Positions 1 to 8,257 of a DNA stretch of 64,000 nucleotides are shown in pieces. The translations under genes and the position numbers were made by a program. Within the stretch, counting starts at the first letter, position 1, and every line of letters begins with the position of its first letter. Source of the stretch: Streptomyces laurentii (GTDB lineage Bacteria; Actinomycetota; Actinomycetes; Streptomycetales; Streptomycetaceae); assembly GCA_002355495.1 (NCBI GenBank), contig AP017424.1:248001-312000 (forward strand), read 5' to 3'. A model generated the notes under the pieces. That model saw only the letters and a list, made by a program, of their open reading frames with translations. It had not been told where the DNA came from and did no database searches.

Positions 1-752
1 AACAGCAGACAGCCGTGGCCCTCCTCGTAGGGATGCCCGAGCTCGCCCGCGTGGTCGTTGGGGTACCAGCCGGCCAGGTCCTCGCCGTGGTCGGAGAAGA
101 GCACCACCAGCGTGTCGTCGAGGGAGTGTCCCGACTCCTCCACCCGGCCGAGGAGTCGGCGGAGGTAGTGGTCGCTGTACGCCACCTCTCCCTCGTACGG
201 GTTGTCGACGTCGGCGCCCACGTCCTCGGGCGGCTCGTATGGCCAGTGGGCGTCGAAGAAGTGGGCGAAGAGGAAGAACGGACGCTCCCCCTGGGAGGAC
301 AGCCAGGCTGCCGCCCGTTCGGTCACCAGGGGCGCCCGCTTGAGAGCGAGGCCGCGCAGCTTGACGTCCGGGACGGTCAACGGGTCGCTGCCGTCGGGGA
401 GTCTCGGGATCTCGTCGTCGTAGAAGTCGAACCCCCGGTCCAGGCCGTACCAGCGGTTCAGCCCGGGGCAGGAGACCACGGCGCCGGTGGCGTAGCCGGC
501 CGCGCGCAATTGCTCAGCGAGCGTGGTCACCCCGGGGTTCAGCGTCTCCCGCAGCAGATGGCGGATGCCGTGTCCGGCGGGCTGCCGTCCGGTGAACACG
601 CTGGCGTGACTGATCGGAGTGAGAGGAGAGGAGGAGATGGCCTGTCGAAACGTCACCCCGGCCGAGCGCAGGGATTCGATACCCGCCATCTTCCCCGAGT
701 AGGCGACATCGGCGCGCAGTGTGTCGAGGGACACGAGCAGCACATTCCGCAT
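1..752 (-). CDS. Sulfatase / alkaline-phosphatase-superfamily hydrolase, C-terminus beyond window
   Basis: The leftward frame starts at ATG 752 (MRNVLLVSLDTLRAD) and stays open to base 1, so about 250 N-terminal residues are visible. The N-terminal DTLRAD carries the first metal-binding aspartate typical of sulfatases. Near residues 42-57 the active-site segment reads SPLTPISHASVFTGR, where classical sulfatases have C/S-x-P-x-R. The formylglycine cysteine is therefore missing and a Ser/Thr probably serves as nucleophile, as in the non-classical branch of the family. FSDHGEDL near residue 225 supplies the second metal-site Asp-His pair. There is no signal peptide, so it is probably cytosolic. 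It is divergent from the StrR-like gene and faces a sulfotransferase operon, so it may act on the same sulfated product (inference). It could instead be a phosphatase or phosphoethanolamine-type hydrolase. Confidence 0.85.
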   Translation of the reverse strand, partial: MRNVLLVSLDTLRADVAYSGKMAGIESLRSAGVTFRQAISSSPLTPISHASVFTGRQPAGHGIRHLLRETLNPGVTTLAEQLRAAGYATGAVVSCPGLNRWYGLDRGFDFYDDEIPRLPDGSDPLTVPDVKLRGLALKRAPLVTERAAAWLSSQGERPFFLFAHFFDAHWPYEPPEDVGADVDNPYEGEVAYSDHYLRRLLGRVEESGHSLDDTLVVLFSDHGEDLAGWYPNDHAGELGHPYEEGHGCLL

Positions 753-1074
753 GGGACTTCCTTCCTGGCGCGTGGGGCCGGGGCGCTCCGGGCCGCTGCG
801 CGATTACCGCCGGGGAGCGGAGCTGACAAGACGTCCGACACGGTGCGGCCGCGACGGAACCCGAGCGGCGTGAATCCGACGGTCGGTCTGCCTCCCCGGT
901 GGTGGACCGGGCGAAAAAGCGATAGGAAGCTGTTTGCATCCGGCTCGCGCGTATCGAATGCAGCACACCTCCCCCACAGCGCACATCGACTATTCAGCGG
1001 CCCTCGTTGCACCGACAGCCGGTAATCCTGTGCGGGGCGATCCATTCCTGCGTAATCGAGGATTCGAGGATCTT
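753..1074. promoter_or_regulatory. Divergent intergenic region between sulfatase and StrR-like gene
   Basis: About 320 bases lie between the divergent starts. Weak in-frame starts upstream of 1075 exist (TTG 934, ATG near 961), but they would add a tail unrelated to the family. I see no perfect palindrome of the StrR-target type (GTTCGA-N-TCGAAC) and no convincing promoter hexamers. The region must hold promoters for both directions. Confidence 0.4.
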
Positions 1075-2067
1075 GTGGCGAGTGAAGAGAACCGCACCCC
1101 CGTACCTTCGGATGACGTTCACCTGATTCCGGTGACCGATCTGGTCGACGCCGACTCTCCTCGGCTCCGGGGGGAAAGCATCGAGCACATCGAGTTGCTT
1201 CTGACCTCGCACGCCGAACTGCCGCCCATCCTGGTCCACCGTCAGACCATGCGGGTCATCGACGGGATGCACCGGCTGCGGGTGGCGGCGCTGCGCGGCC
1301 AGCGGGACATAGCGGTCCGGTTCTTCGACGGGCCCGACGCGGACGCGTTCATCCTCGCCGTCAGCACCAATGTGTCCCACGGGCTGCCGCTCAGCCTCTC
1401 GGACCGCACCGCCGCCGCCGAGCGCATCGTGACGCACAGCCCCCAGCTGTCGGACCGGTCGATCGCCTCCTCCACCGGGCTGTCCCCGAAGACGGTAGCG
1501 GCCATCCGCAGGCGTACAAACCCCGACCGTCCCCAGTTGAACGCCCGTGTCGGCCGGGACGGCCGGGTCCGTCCCATCGACTCCGGCGACGGGCGCCGGC
1601 ACGCGGCCCGGATCATGCGGGCGAACCCCGACGCCTCGCTGCGGGCGGTGGCCAAGGCGGCCGGCATCTCGCTGGGCACCGCGCACGACGTCCGCGAGCG
1701 GCTGCGCGAAGGCCAGGATCCGGTGCCCGCCCATCGCCGCGCCCCCCGTGCGGGCACGGGGGGCGCGAACCAGGAGGCGTCCTGCCGGCGGGCCGGGGTC
1801 TGCCCGCACGTGAGCCCGCCTCCGTATCCGGACCGGGACACGGCCCTGCGGAATCTCCGGCAGGATCCGTCGATGCGTTTCTCCGGCACCGGACGCATGC
1901 TGCTCCGGCTTCTCACCGCGCAGGCCCTGGACAATGAGAATTGGGCAAAACTGATCGACCATGTGCCGCCCCACCGGGCCGACGCCATTGCCGCGCTGGC
2001 GCTGGACTTCGCCCGATCGTGGCAGGAGTTCGCGGAACGGCTCCAAAGGCGGGTCACCCACGTTTAA
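1075..2067 (+). CDS. StrR-family (ParB-like fold) pathway-specific transcriptional activator
   Basis: This 330-residue protein resembles StrR, NovG, Teicoplanin TeiR-type and KasT activators. Residues about 15-85 form the ParB/sulfiredoxin-like domain with the conserved run MRVIDGMHRLR and FFDGPDADAF. Residues about 105-147 hold the helix-turn-helix (LSDRSIASSTGLSPKTVAAIRRR), and a second HTH-like segment follows near residue 190. The GTG start at 1075 is chosen because GAGGA lies six bases upstream and the domain begins 15 residues later; earlier in-frame starts have no ribosome site. Family members bind DNA and switch on aminoglycoside, aminocoumarin and glycopeptide biosynthesis clusters. 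It heads the radical SAM/sulfotransferase operon, so it is the likely activator of that operon. Confidence 0.88.
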   Translation: MASEENRTPVPSDDVHLIPVTDLVDADSPRLRGESIEHIELLLTSHAELPPILVHRQTMRVIDGMHRLRVAALRGQRDIAVRFFDGPDADAFILAVSTNVSHGLPLSLSDRTAAAERIVTHSPQLSDRSIASSTGLSPKTVAAIRRRTNPDRPQLNARVGRDGRVRPIDSGDGRRHAARIMRANPDASLRAVAKAAGISLGTAHDVRERLREGQDPVPAHRRAPRAGTGGANQEASCRRAGVCPHVSPPPYPDRDTALRNLRQDPSMRFSGTGRMLLRLLTAQALDNENWAKLIDHVPPHRADAIAALALDFARSWQEFAERLQRRVTHV

Positions 2068-2246
2068 CGGCGCGCACTCCGTATCGCCCGGACGGGGAGG
2101 CCCTTTACGGCCTCAACACCCTGTGTCATGGTGGGGAACACCCTGCGGCCGTGACCTTTTCCCGTGATCTTCCGGTGCGCGTACGACAGATACGAGTCGC
2201 AGGAGCGATCCACCCTCGCACGTTCTCACCCTGAAAGGGTTTGTTC
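2068..2246 (+). promoter_or_regulatory. Probable promoter/leader of the radical SAM-sulfation operon
   Basis: This is a 179-base gap between the StrR-like gene and the operon. It is somewhat less GC-rich than its flanks. The ribosome site GAAAGGG at about 2233-2239 sits seven bases before ATG 2247. I cannot see a complete StrR-type palindrome, so how the operon is activated remains open. Confidence 0.4.
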
Positions 2247-3923
2247 ATGGCGCGTAAATCCCTCGCGTTGGAACTGTATGCGAACGCCGATGACGCGACA
2301 GACCGGCAGTACATCGATCAAATGCGTCAGCAGGACGTCACACCGGTCCCGACGGACCCGTCCCTCCCGCGTTTCACTCTGCTCGTCGGCCCTTCTCCTT
2401 TCACCATGCCGCGCGGCTGGGAGTTCTTCCTGACCTCGCCCTACGAGGGGGCCACGTACATCTCGACGGTGCTGCACAACGCGGGCTATCCGGTCCGGAT
2501 CGTCGACGTCCGCTACGACCTGGACCCGCTGAAGTCCGCGTACGACCAGATCGTCGGGCAGACCGACGTCCTGGGGGTGTGCACCTTCGAGGACAACTTC
2601 CCCTTCTGCCGGGAGCTGATGGCGAAGGTCAAGGAGGCCGAGCCCGAGGTGCCGATCCTCTGCGGCGGATCGCTGGTCACCTCGGTGCCGCACATCTTCA
2701 TGGAGGAGACCGCCTGCGACATCGCGGTCATCAGCGAGGGCGAACTCACCATCCTGGAGCTGATGGAAAGTCACGCCGCCGGCCGCTGGAGCGAGGACCT
2801 GCCGAGGATCAAGGGCATCTGCTACCGGGATCCCGAGGGCCGCGCCAAGCGCACCCCCGCCCGCGGCCAGATGATGGACCTGGACGCGCTGCCCCGGATG
2901 CGGCTGGACCTGTGGCCGCAGGCGCAGAGCCCGATGGGCCTGCAGCCGCAGATCATCTCCTCGTACAGCCGCGGCTGCAAGATGGACTGTTCCTTCTGCT
3001 ACCGCACGACTCCCCAGGTCAGGGCCAAGTCGCCGGAGAAGATGGACCGCGACATGGCCTGGCTGAAGAGCCAGTACCACATCGACTTCAGCTTCTTCGT
3101 CGATCTGACCTTCAGCTCGCACCGCGGGCAGACCCTGGAGATCTGCGACGTCATCAAGGACCACGACATCCGGTGGACCTGTCTGACGCGGTGCGCCGAC
3201 ATGGACGAGCCGCGGATCAACGCGATGCGCGACTCCGGGTGCGACATCGTCCTCTACGGCGTCGAGTCGCTGGGCAAGGACGTGCTGCGCGAGGCCAGGA
3301 AGGGCAGCAGCGAGAACCTGACGGTGCGGGCGATGCGCACCACCTTCGACGCCGGCGTCCGGTTCGGCTCGCTGCTGATCGTGGGGCTGCCCAACGAGAG
3401 CGAGGAATCGCTGGGCCACATGGTGGAGTTCGCCGAGACGTACAACCACGTCACCCGCGTGAAGTACCTGTCGGCGATGCCCGGCACCACGGTCTACCAG
3501 CAGGCGGTCGCCGCCGGGACGATCCGCTCGGAGATCGACCACCTGAACTGGCTGTCGGTCGAACAGGCCCTGCACGAGGACGAGTTCCTCAACGTCAGCG
3601 GGCTGCCGGAGCAGACCTGCCGGGACGCGTACAAGCGCATCTACGACGCCTACCAGCCGGGCCCGGTCATGGACTTCCGGCACTACCCGGAGAACTTCCA
3701 GTACTTCCACCCGCAGCCCGACGACGGCTCGGAACGCTCGACCTCCTACGGCGGGACGAAGTGGCGTACCGACTGGAGCTCCGCGGCCGGCCCGCTGGTC
3801 CCGCTCTCCGACCGGTTCACCCTGGACAAGTGCGCGGATCCCGAGGTGGCGGCCGCGGGCAGCAGCCTGATGGACTGCGGGGCCAAGCAGATGGCGGACA
3901 CGGTGTCCCCGGACGCTCCATGA
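2247..3923 (+). CDS. Cobalamin-binding-domain radical SAM enzyme (putative methyltransferase)
   Basis: The 558-residue protein has the class B layout. An N-terminal Rossmann-like B12-binding domain (about 40-180, with PYEGATYISTVL and GGSLVTSVPHIF) is followed by a radical SAM barrel whose cluster motif is C244-x3-C248-x2-C251 (RGCKMDCSFCYR). Later strands GVESLGKDVLREARKG and LLIVGLPNESEESL are typical SAM-contact regions. Known relatives (Fom3, CloN6, PhpK) methylate unactivated carbon or phosphorus using methylcobalamin. ATG 2247 is preferred over TTG 2241 because AAAGGG is correctly spaced. The stop overlaps the next start (ATGA at 3920), so translation is coupled to the sulfotransferase. 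The substrate is unknown; methylation of the product scaffold is the best guess. Confidence 0.88.
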   Translation: MARKSLALELYANADDATDRQYIDQMRQQDVTPVPTDPSLPRFTLLVGPSPFTMPRGWEFFLTSPYEGATYISTVLHNAGYPVRIVDVRYDLDPLKSAYDQIVGQTDVLGVCTFEDNFPFCRELMAKVKEAEPEVPILCGGSLVTSVPHIFMEETACDIAVISEGELTILELMESHAAGRWSEDLPRIKGICYRDPEGRAKRTPARGQMMDLDALPRMRLDLWPQAQSPMGLQPQIISSYSRGCKMDCSFCYRTTPQVRAKSPEKMDRDMAWLKSQYHIDFSFFVDLTFSSHRGQTLEICDVIKDHDIRWTCLTRCADMDEPRINAMRDSGCDIVLYGVESLGKDVLREARKGSSENLTVRAMRTTFDAGVRFGSLLIVGLPNESEESLGHMVEFAETYNHVTRVKYLSAMPGTTVYQQAVAAGTIRSEIDHLNWLSVEQALHEDEFLNVSGLPEQTCRDAYKRIYDAYQPGPVMDFRHYPENFQYFHPQPDDGSERSTSYGGTKWRTDWSSAAGPLVPLSDRFTLDKCADPEVAAAGSSLMDCGAKQMADTVSPDAP

Positions 3924-4972
3924 GCCCTGACGGCGCGCGTCCCGTCTTCATCATCGGCACGGAGCGGTCGGGGTCCAATCTGCTGCGGCTGATCCTGAAC
4001 GCCCACTCGCGGATCACGGTGCCGCACCCTCCGCACTTCATGCGGTTCCTGGCACCGCTGGCGGCGGGTTACGGCGATCTCTCGGTCGAGCGCAACCGCC
4101 GGCGGCTGGTGGACGACGCGCTCGGGCTGCTGGCCCGGCACATCCACCCGTGGCCCCATCCCGTCGACCGCGACCGGGTGGTGGCCTCGGCCGGCCCGAC
4201 GGTGTTCGGGGTGGTGGCCGCGATCTACGAGCAGCACCGGGCGGCCGAGGGCAAGGCGCGCTGGGGCTGCAAGAGCACCTTCATGGTGGACCATGTCGAC
4301 GAGGCGCTCGCCGAGTTCCCCGCCGCCCGGTTCGTCTGGCTGGTCAGGAATCCGCAGGACGTGGCCAGCTCGGCGAAGACCGCCGTGTTCGGCCACTGCC
4401 ACCCGTACCGGATGGCCCGGTTGTGGCGGACCCAGCAGGAGCGGGCGATCGCCGCCCACACTCGCTGGGGCCCCGGCGTCGTCCATCTGCTGCGCTACGA
4501 GGATCTGGTGGAGCGGCCGGAGAAGGAACTGCGCGCGCTCTGCGCCTTCCTCGGCGAGGAGTTCGAGCCGGCGATGCTGGCGCACCACACCTCGCCGGCG
4601 GCCCGCCGGACGGCCCGGCTGTCGGAGTCCTGGCGGCTGGCCGGCCGGCCCATCAGCACGGGGCGGGTCGGGGCGCATCTGACCGGTCTGTCGCCGACGG
4701 AGCGCCTGCTCGTCGACAAGGTGACGGCGCCACTCAAGAAGCGGCTCGGGTACCCGGTCGACGAGCGCGCGCGGCTCGTACCCGTTCCGTCGCCACCGGC
4801 GGTCGCCCTCCGGTCGGCTCTGCTGCGCTCCCGCGTCGAGTTGCGCTCGGCGCGGCAGGACGAGAACCACCGCCTGCGGCTCGCCAGGGACGGCTACGTC
4901 CGGTGGCTGCGGGTGAAGTCCCTGGTGCGCCGGGCGGTTCCGGCGCCGAGGAAGTCCGTGTCCCCGGCATGA
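3920..4972 (+). CDS. PAPS-dependent sulfotransferase (first copy)
   Basis: The 350-residue protein begins with FIIGTERSGSNLLRLILNAH, a 5'-phosphosulfate-binding loop of the sulfotransferase fold. The 3'-phosphate region lies near residues 130-150 (RFVWLVRNPQDVASSAKT, with the conserved Arg and Ser). A later segment, VVHLLRYEDLVERPEKELRALCAFLG, is characteristic of the Sulfotransfer_3 group. It transfers sulfate from PAPS to a hydroxyl or amine of a small molecule, or possibly a glycan. It starts inside the stop of the radical SAM gene (ATGA) and is followed ten bases later by a methyltransferase. No signal peptide or membrane segment is visible. It is about 100 residues shorter than the second sulfotransferase downstream and not closely similar, so two sulfation sites are likely. 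Confidence 0.87.
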   Translation: MSPDGARPVFIIGTERSGSNLLRLILNAHSRITVPHPPHFMRFLAPLAAGYGDLSVERNRRRLVDDALGLLARHIHPWPHPVDRDRVVASAGPTVFGVVAAIYEQHRAAEGKARWGCKSTFMVDHVDEALAEFPAARFVWLVRNPQDVASSAKTAVFGHCHPYRMARLWRTQQERAIAAHTRWGPGVVHLLRYEDLVERPEKELRALCAFLGEEFEPAMLAHHTSPAARRTARLSESWRLAGRPISTGRVGAHLTGLSPTERLLVDKVTAPLKKRLGYPVDERARLVPVPSPPAVALRSALLRSRVELRSARQDENHRLRLARDGYVRWLRVKSLVRRAVPAPRKSVSPA

Positions 4973-4982
4973 AGGGATTCCC

Positions 4983-5735
4983 GTGACCACGAGTCCGAAG
5001 GACGTGACCGGCCACTTCGCCGCCCGTTCCGCCACGTACGACCGGTCGAGCTCCTGGTGCACCGACTCCGAACTCGGTGACTTGGTGCTGGAGTTGACGA
5101 GGCCGACGGCCACCGACCGGGTGCTCGACGTCGCCTGTGGCACCGGTCTGGTCTCCCGCCTGTTCACCGGGCGGGTCGCGGAAGTGACCGGGGTGGACAT
5201 CACCCCGGAGATGGCCGAGCAGGCCCGTCCCCATCTGGACCGGCTGGTGATCTCGCCCGCCGAGGACCTGCCCTTCCCCGACGGCACCTTCGACATCGTG
5301 GTGTGCCGGCAGGGAATCCAGTTCATGACCCTGCCCGACGCGGTCGCCTCCATGGTCCGGGTGCTCAAGCCCGGCGGCCGGATCGTCCTGGTCAATCTGT
5401 GCGCCTACGGCCCGCTGGACCGCGACGAGTACTTCGAGGTGCTACGGCTGCGCAACCCGGTCCGGCGGCACTTCTTCCTGCCCGCGGACCTGGAGGCGCT
5501 GATGCGCGACGCCGGATGCGCGGACGTCGCGCTGCACCGGTACGTCTCGGCCGAGGACGTCGACGTCTGGTCCGACAACGGGGCCATCGAGGAGTCCCGC
5601 CGGGAGGCCATCCGCGAGGTCTACCGCAACGCCTCCGAGAGCTTCCTGTCCCTGCACGCGGTCAAGGAGTCGGACGGCGGCTTCGTGGACCAGATGCTGT
5701 TCGTCGCCGCCGCCGGGCGCAAGCCCCGCCCCTGA
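4983..5735 (+). CDS. Class I SAM-dependent methyltransferase
   Basis: This 250-residue UbiE/Methyltransf_11-type enzyme has motif I VLDVACGTGLVSR near residue 44, the acidic end of strand 2 in VTGVDITPEM, and a post-motif loop FDIVVCRQGIQFM. The GTG start at 4983 follows GAAGGG by about six bases. It lies ten bases after the sulfotransferase stop. The sequence resembles the C-terminal half of the gyrase-B-like fusion two genes downstream (same LTPEM/ITPEM and LRPGG/LKPGG motifs), suggesting an old duplication within the cluster. O-, N- or C-methylation of the cluster product is likely; the acceptor cannot be inferred. Confidence 0.87.
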   Translation: MTTSPKDVTGHFAARSATYDRSSSWCTDSELGDLVLELTRPTATDRVLDVACGTGLVSRLFTGRVAEVTGVDITPEMAEQARPHLDRLVISPAEDLPFPDGTFDIVVCRQGIQFMTLPDAVASMVRVLKPGGRIVLVNLCAYGPLDRDEYFEVLRLRNPVRRHFFLPADLEALMRDAGCADVALHRYVSAEDVDVWSDNGAIEESRREAIREVYRNASESFLSLHAVKESDGGFVDQMLFVAAAGRKPRP

Positions 5736-5793
5736 CCCCGCCCCCGTCCGCGTTCGTCCATTGGCCACGTACGCACCACCACCGAGGAGTTCC

Positions 5794-6267
5794 ATGGCAC
5801 AGCTGAGTGAGGGCCTCGCGATCGGCCTGCGGTCGGTGTTCGCCGCGGAGGCGGCGTCCGTCCAGCGGTACACCTATTTCGCGCAGGTGGCCGAGATCGA
5901 GGGCCATGGGGAGATCGCCCGGCTCTTCAGCGATCTGGCCGAGAGCATCGGGTGCGTCGCGCACGGGCACATCGACGCCCTCCAGGACATCGCCGATCCG
6001 CACACCCGGAAGACGGTCGGCGAGACCCGCCTCAACCTCGCCGCGTCCGCCGCCGAGGCACTGACCGAGGCGAACGAGGTCTATCCCCGGCTCACGGCGC
6101 GCGCCCACGAGGAGGGTCACCCCGACGTGGCCAGCTGGCTCACCACCCTCGCCGCCCTCAAGCACGCGCATCTCGGAAAGCTCGACGCCCTGCTCACCAC
6201 GGTGACCACGCCGTCCGCCCCCGGACCCCGGGACGGCGCGCCGGCCGACGGAGGCAGCGATGACTGA
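5794..6267 (+). CDS. Rubrerythrin-like ferritin-fold protein with incomplete diiron ligands
   Basis: The 157-residue protein aligns with the four-helix domain of rubrerythrin: AAEAASVQRYTYFA is the first iron-helix and ANEVYPRLTARAHEEG the third. Its C-terminal rubredoxin domain is absent. By eye, the first-helix Glu, one Glu of the third helix and the final His (ALKHAH) remain. The usual E-x-x-H of the second helix is replaced by the segment SIGCVAH, and other carboxylates are lost. It may therefore bind metal differently, or not at all. ATG 5794 is chosen because GAGGAG lies five bases upstream. Its last codons overlap the start of the GyrB-like fusion (ATGACTGA), so the two are translated together. 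Roles could include oxygen protection of the radical SAM enzyme or an oxidase step; both are guesses. Confidence 0.75.
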   Translation: MAQLSEGLAIGLRSVFAAEAASVQRYTYFAQVAEIEGHGEIARLFSDLAESIGCVAHGHIDALQDIADPHTRKTVGETRLNLAASAAEALTEANEVYPRLTARAHEEGHPDVASWLTTLAALKHAHLGKLDALLTTVTTPSAPGPRDGAPADGGSDD

Positions 6268-8251
6268 GCGCTTGACGACGCCGGCGACCGGGTCGGCGAC
6301 CGCGTACGACGCCTCGTCGATCGTCGTGTTCACGGGCCTTCAGGCCGTACGGCGCACCCCGTCGATGTACATCGGCTCGACGAACGCGGACGGCCTGCAC
6401 CACCTGCTGTACGAGGTGCTCGACAACGCCGTCGACGAGGCGGAGGCCGGCCACTGTACGACGGTGACGGTCACCGTCCAGGCCGACGGCGCGGTCTGCG
6501 TACGGGACGACGGCCGGGGCATCCCGGTCGATCCGCACCCGGAGTCCGGGCGGCCGGCCTGCGAGGTCGTGCTGACCACGCTCCACGCGGGCGGCAAGTT
6601 CGCCGGGGCCGCCTACACGCGCTCGGCGGGTCTGCACGGCGTCGGCCTGTCCTGCGTCAACGCGCTCTCCGAGCAGCTGCGCCTGGACGTCTGGCGCGGC
6701 GCGCGGCACCACTGGCAGGAATTCACCCGGGGCGAGCCGGAGGACGACCTCGCCACCGGCCCGGCCGAGGCCGCGCCGGACGGCCGGCGGGGCACCGCCG
6801 TCACGTTCCGGCCCGATCCGAAGATCTTCGACACCGTCGAGTTCTCCGCGCCGACGATCACCACCCGGCTTGAGGAGATCGCCTTCCTCCACCCCGGTCT
6901 GGCCCTGCACTTCTCGGACGAACGCACCGGCGAGCGGGCCGACTTCCGCTTCGACGGCGGCGTGCGCGCCTTCCTGGCCCATCACAACCGGAACGCCACC
7001 ACCGTGCACCCCGAGCCGGTGGTCGTCTCCGCCGCCACCCACCAGGCCTCCTTCGACCTCGCGTTCCAGTGGACGGAGGGGTACGCGGAGGAGATCCGGG
7101 CCTTCGTCAACGGCGTCCGCACCGACCAGGGCGGCGCGCACGTCGACGGTCTGCGGGTGGCCCTCGCGGCCGCCATCAACCGGTACGCGACCGAGCGCGG
7201 CCTGCTCGACCCGCGGACCGGTGAGCGGATCAACACGGTCGACATCCTCGAAGGGCTCACCGCGATCGTCTCCCTGCGCATGGACGATCCCCGGTTCGAC
7301 GGGCAGACGAAGAAACGGCTGCAGAGCCCGGAGGCCGGCCGGTTCGTCCAGGAGCGGGCGGAGGCGGAGTTCGGCCGCCGGCTCGCGGCCGACGACGAGC
7401 TCGGCCGCCGGGTCGTCGCCCGCGCGCTGGACGCCAGCCGGGCCCGGACGGCCGCCCGGATGGCCGGCCGTACCGCCCGCTTCCAGCAGCGTGAACTCTC
7501 CATCGACTACGGCGTCTACCAGCGCCAGTTCGGCACCCGGTCCCGCGACTGGCACGACTCCTGCGCCTGGCTCACCGACGACGGGCTGCTCGCCCGGCAC
7601 GCCGCGCTGTGCGACGTGCCGAAGGACGCCAGGATGCTGGACGTGTGCTGCGGCAGCGGCGTGGTCGGCGGGGCCTTCAAGGACCGGGTCGGCGAGAGCG
7701 TCGGCCTCGACCTCACGCCGGAGATGGTCGCGCTCGCCTCCACCCGGCTCGACCGGGTCGACCAGGGCACGGTGTACGACCTGCCGTACGCGGACGCCAG
7801 CTTCGACCTGGTGGTCACCCGCGAGGTGCTGCATCTGCTGCCCCAGCCGGAGCGGCCGCTGTCCGAGATCTTCCGGGTGCTGCGCCCCGGCGGGCAGTTC
7901 ATCGTCGGCCAGATCGTCCCGTACGCCGACGAGGACGCGTACTGGATGTACCGCGTCTTCAAGAAGAAACAGCCCCTCCTGCACCAGATGTTCAGCGAGC
8001 GGGAGTTCCGGGAGCTGCTGCTCGGCGCCGGCTTCGGCGGCCTGGAGATGCGGGAGTACCTCCTGTGGGAGTCCATCGACCGGTGGATCGACACCCACGA
8101 GACCTCGCCGTCCCACCGCCGGGAGATCCAGCGGCTGTTCCGGGAGGCACCCAAGGAGGTGCGTGAGGTCCATCCCTTCGAGATCCTGTCCGACGGGTCG
8201 ATCCGCGATCAGTGGCGCTGGTGCGTCTATTCGCTCAGGAAGGCCGGGTGA
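6260..8251 (+). CDS. GyrB ATPase/transducer domain fused to a SAM methyltransferase
   Basis: Residues about 15-405 are the N-terminal half of DNA gyrase subunit B. They include the N-box YEVLDNAVDEA (E52, N56), DDGRGIPV (83-90), GGKF (111-114), the lid GLHGVG (124-129), and GQTKKRL (348-354) with the transducer lysine. The arginine equivalent to E. coli R136 is present (VWRG, R146). Then, exactly where gyrase would enter TOPRIM, a class I methyltransferase begins: MLDVCCGSGVVGGAF near 459-473, GLDLTPEM, and LRPGGQF. The DNA-cleavage parts (TOPRIM, GyrA) are absent. The frame is continuous and its start overlaps the upstream stop, arguing against an artefact. Possible roles are a drug-binding decoy or resistance target for a gyrase-type inhibitor, an ATP-gated methyltransferase, or a biosynthetic enzyme that recruits the ATPase fold. 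None is proven. Confidence 0.9.
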   Translation: MTERLTTPATGSATAYDASSIVVFTGLQAVRRTPSMYIGSTNADGLHHLLYEVLDNAVDEAEAGHCTTVTVTVQADGAVCVRDDGRGIPVDPHPESGRPACEVVLTTLHAGGKFAGAAYTRSAGLHGVGLSCVNALSEQLRLDVWRGARHHWQEFTRGEPEDDLATGPAEAAPDGRRGTAVTFRPDPKIFDTVEFSAPTITTRLEEIAFLHPGLALHFSDERTGERADFRFDGGVRAFLAHHNRNATTVHPEPVVVSAATHQASFDLAFQWTEGYAEEIRAFVNGVRTDQGGAHVDGLRVALAAAINRYATERGLLDPRTGERINTVDILEGLTAIVSLRMDDPRFDGQTKKRLQSPEAGRFVQERAEAEFGRRLAADDELGRRVVARALDASRARTAARMAGRTARFQQRELSIDYGVYQRQFGTRSRDWHDSCAWLTDDGLLARHAALCDVPKDARMLDVCCGSGVVGGAFKDRVGESVGLDLTPEMVALASTRLDRVDQGTVYDLPYADASFDLVVTREVLHLLPQPERPLSEIFRVLRPGGQFIVGQIVPYADEDAYWMYRVFKKKQPLLHQMFSEREFRELLLGAGFGGLEMREYLLWESIDRWIDTHETSPSHRREIQRLFREAPKEVREVHPFEILSDGSIRDQWRWCVYSLRKAG

Positions 8252-8257
8252 CCTCGG

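Noticed and set aside
6260..8251. The fusion as a plain resistant gyrB copy
   Set aside because: TOPRIM and the GyrA-binding region are absent, so it cannot replace gyrase B; only decoy, drug-binding or enzymatic roles remain.
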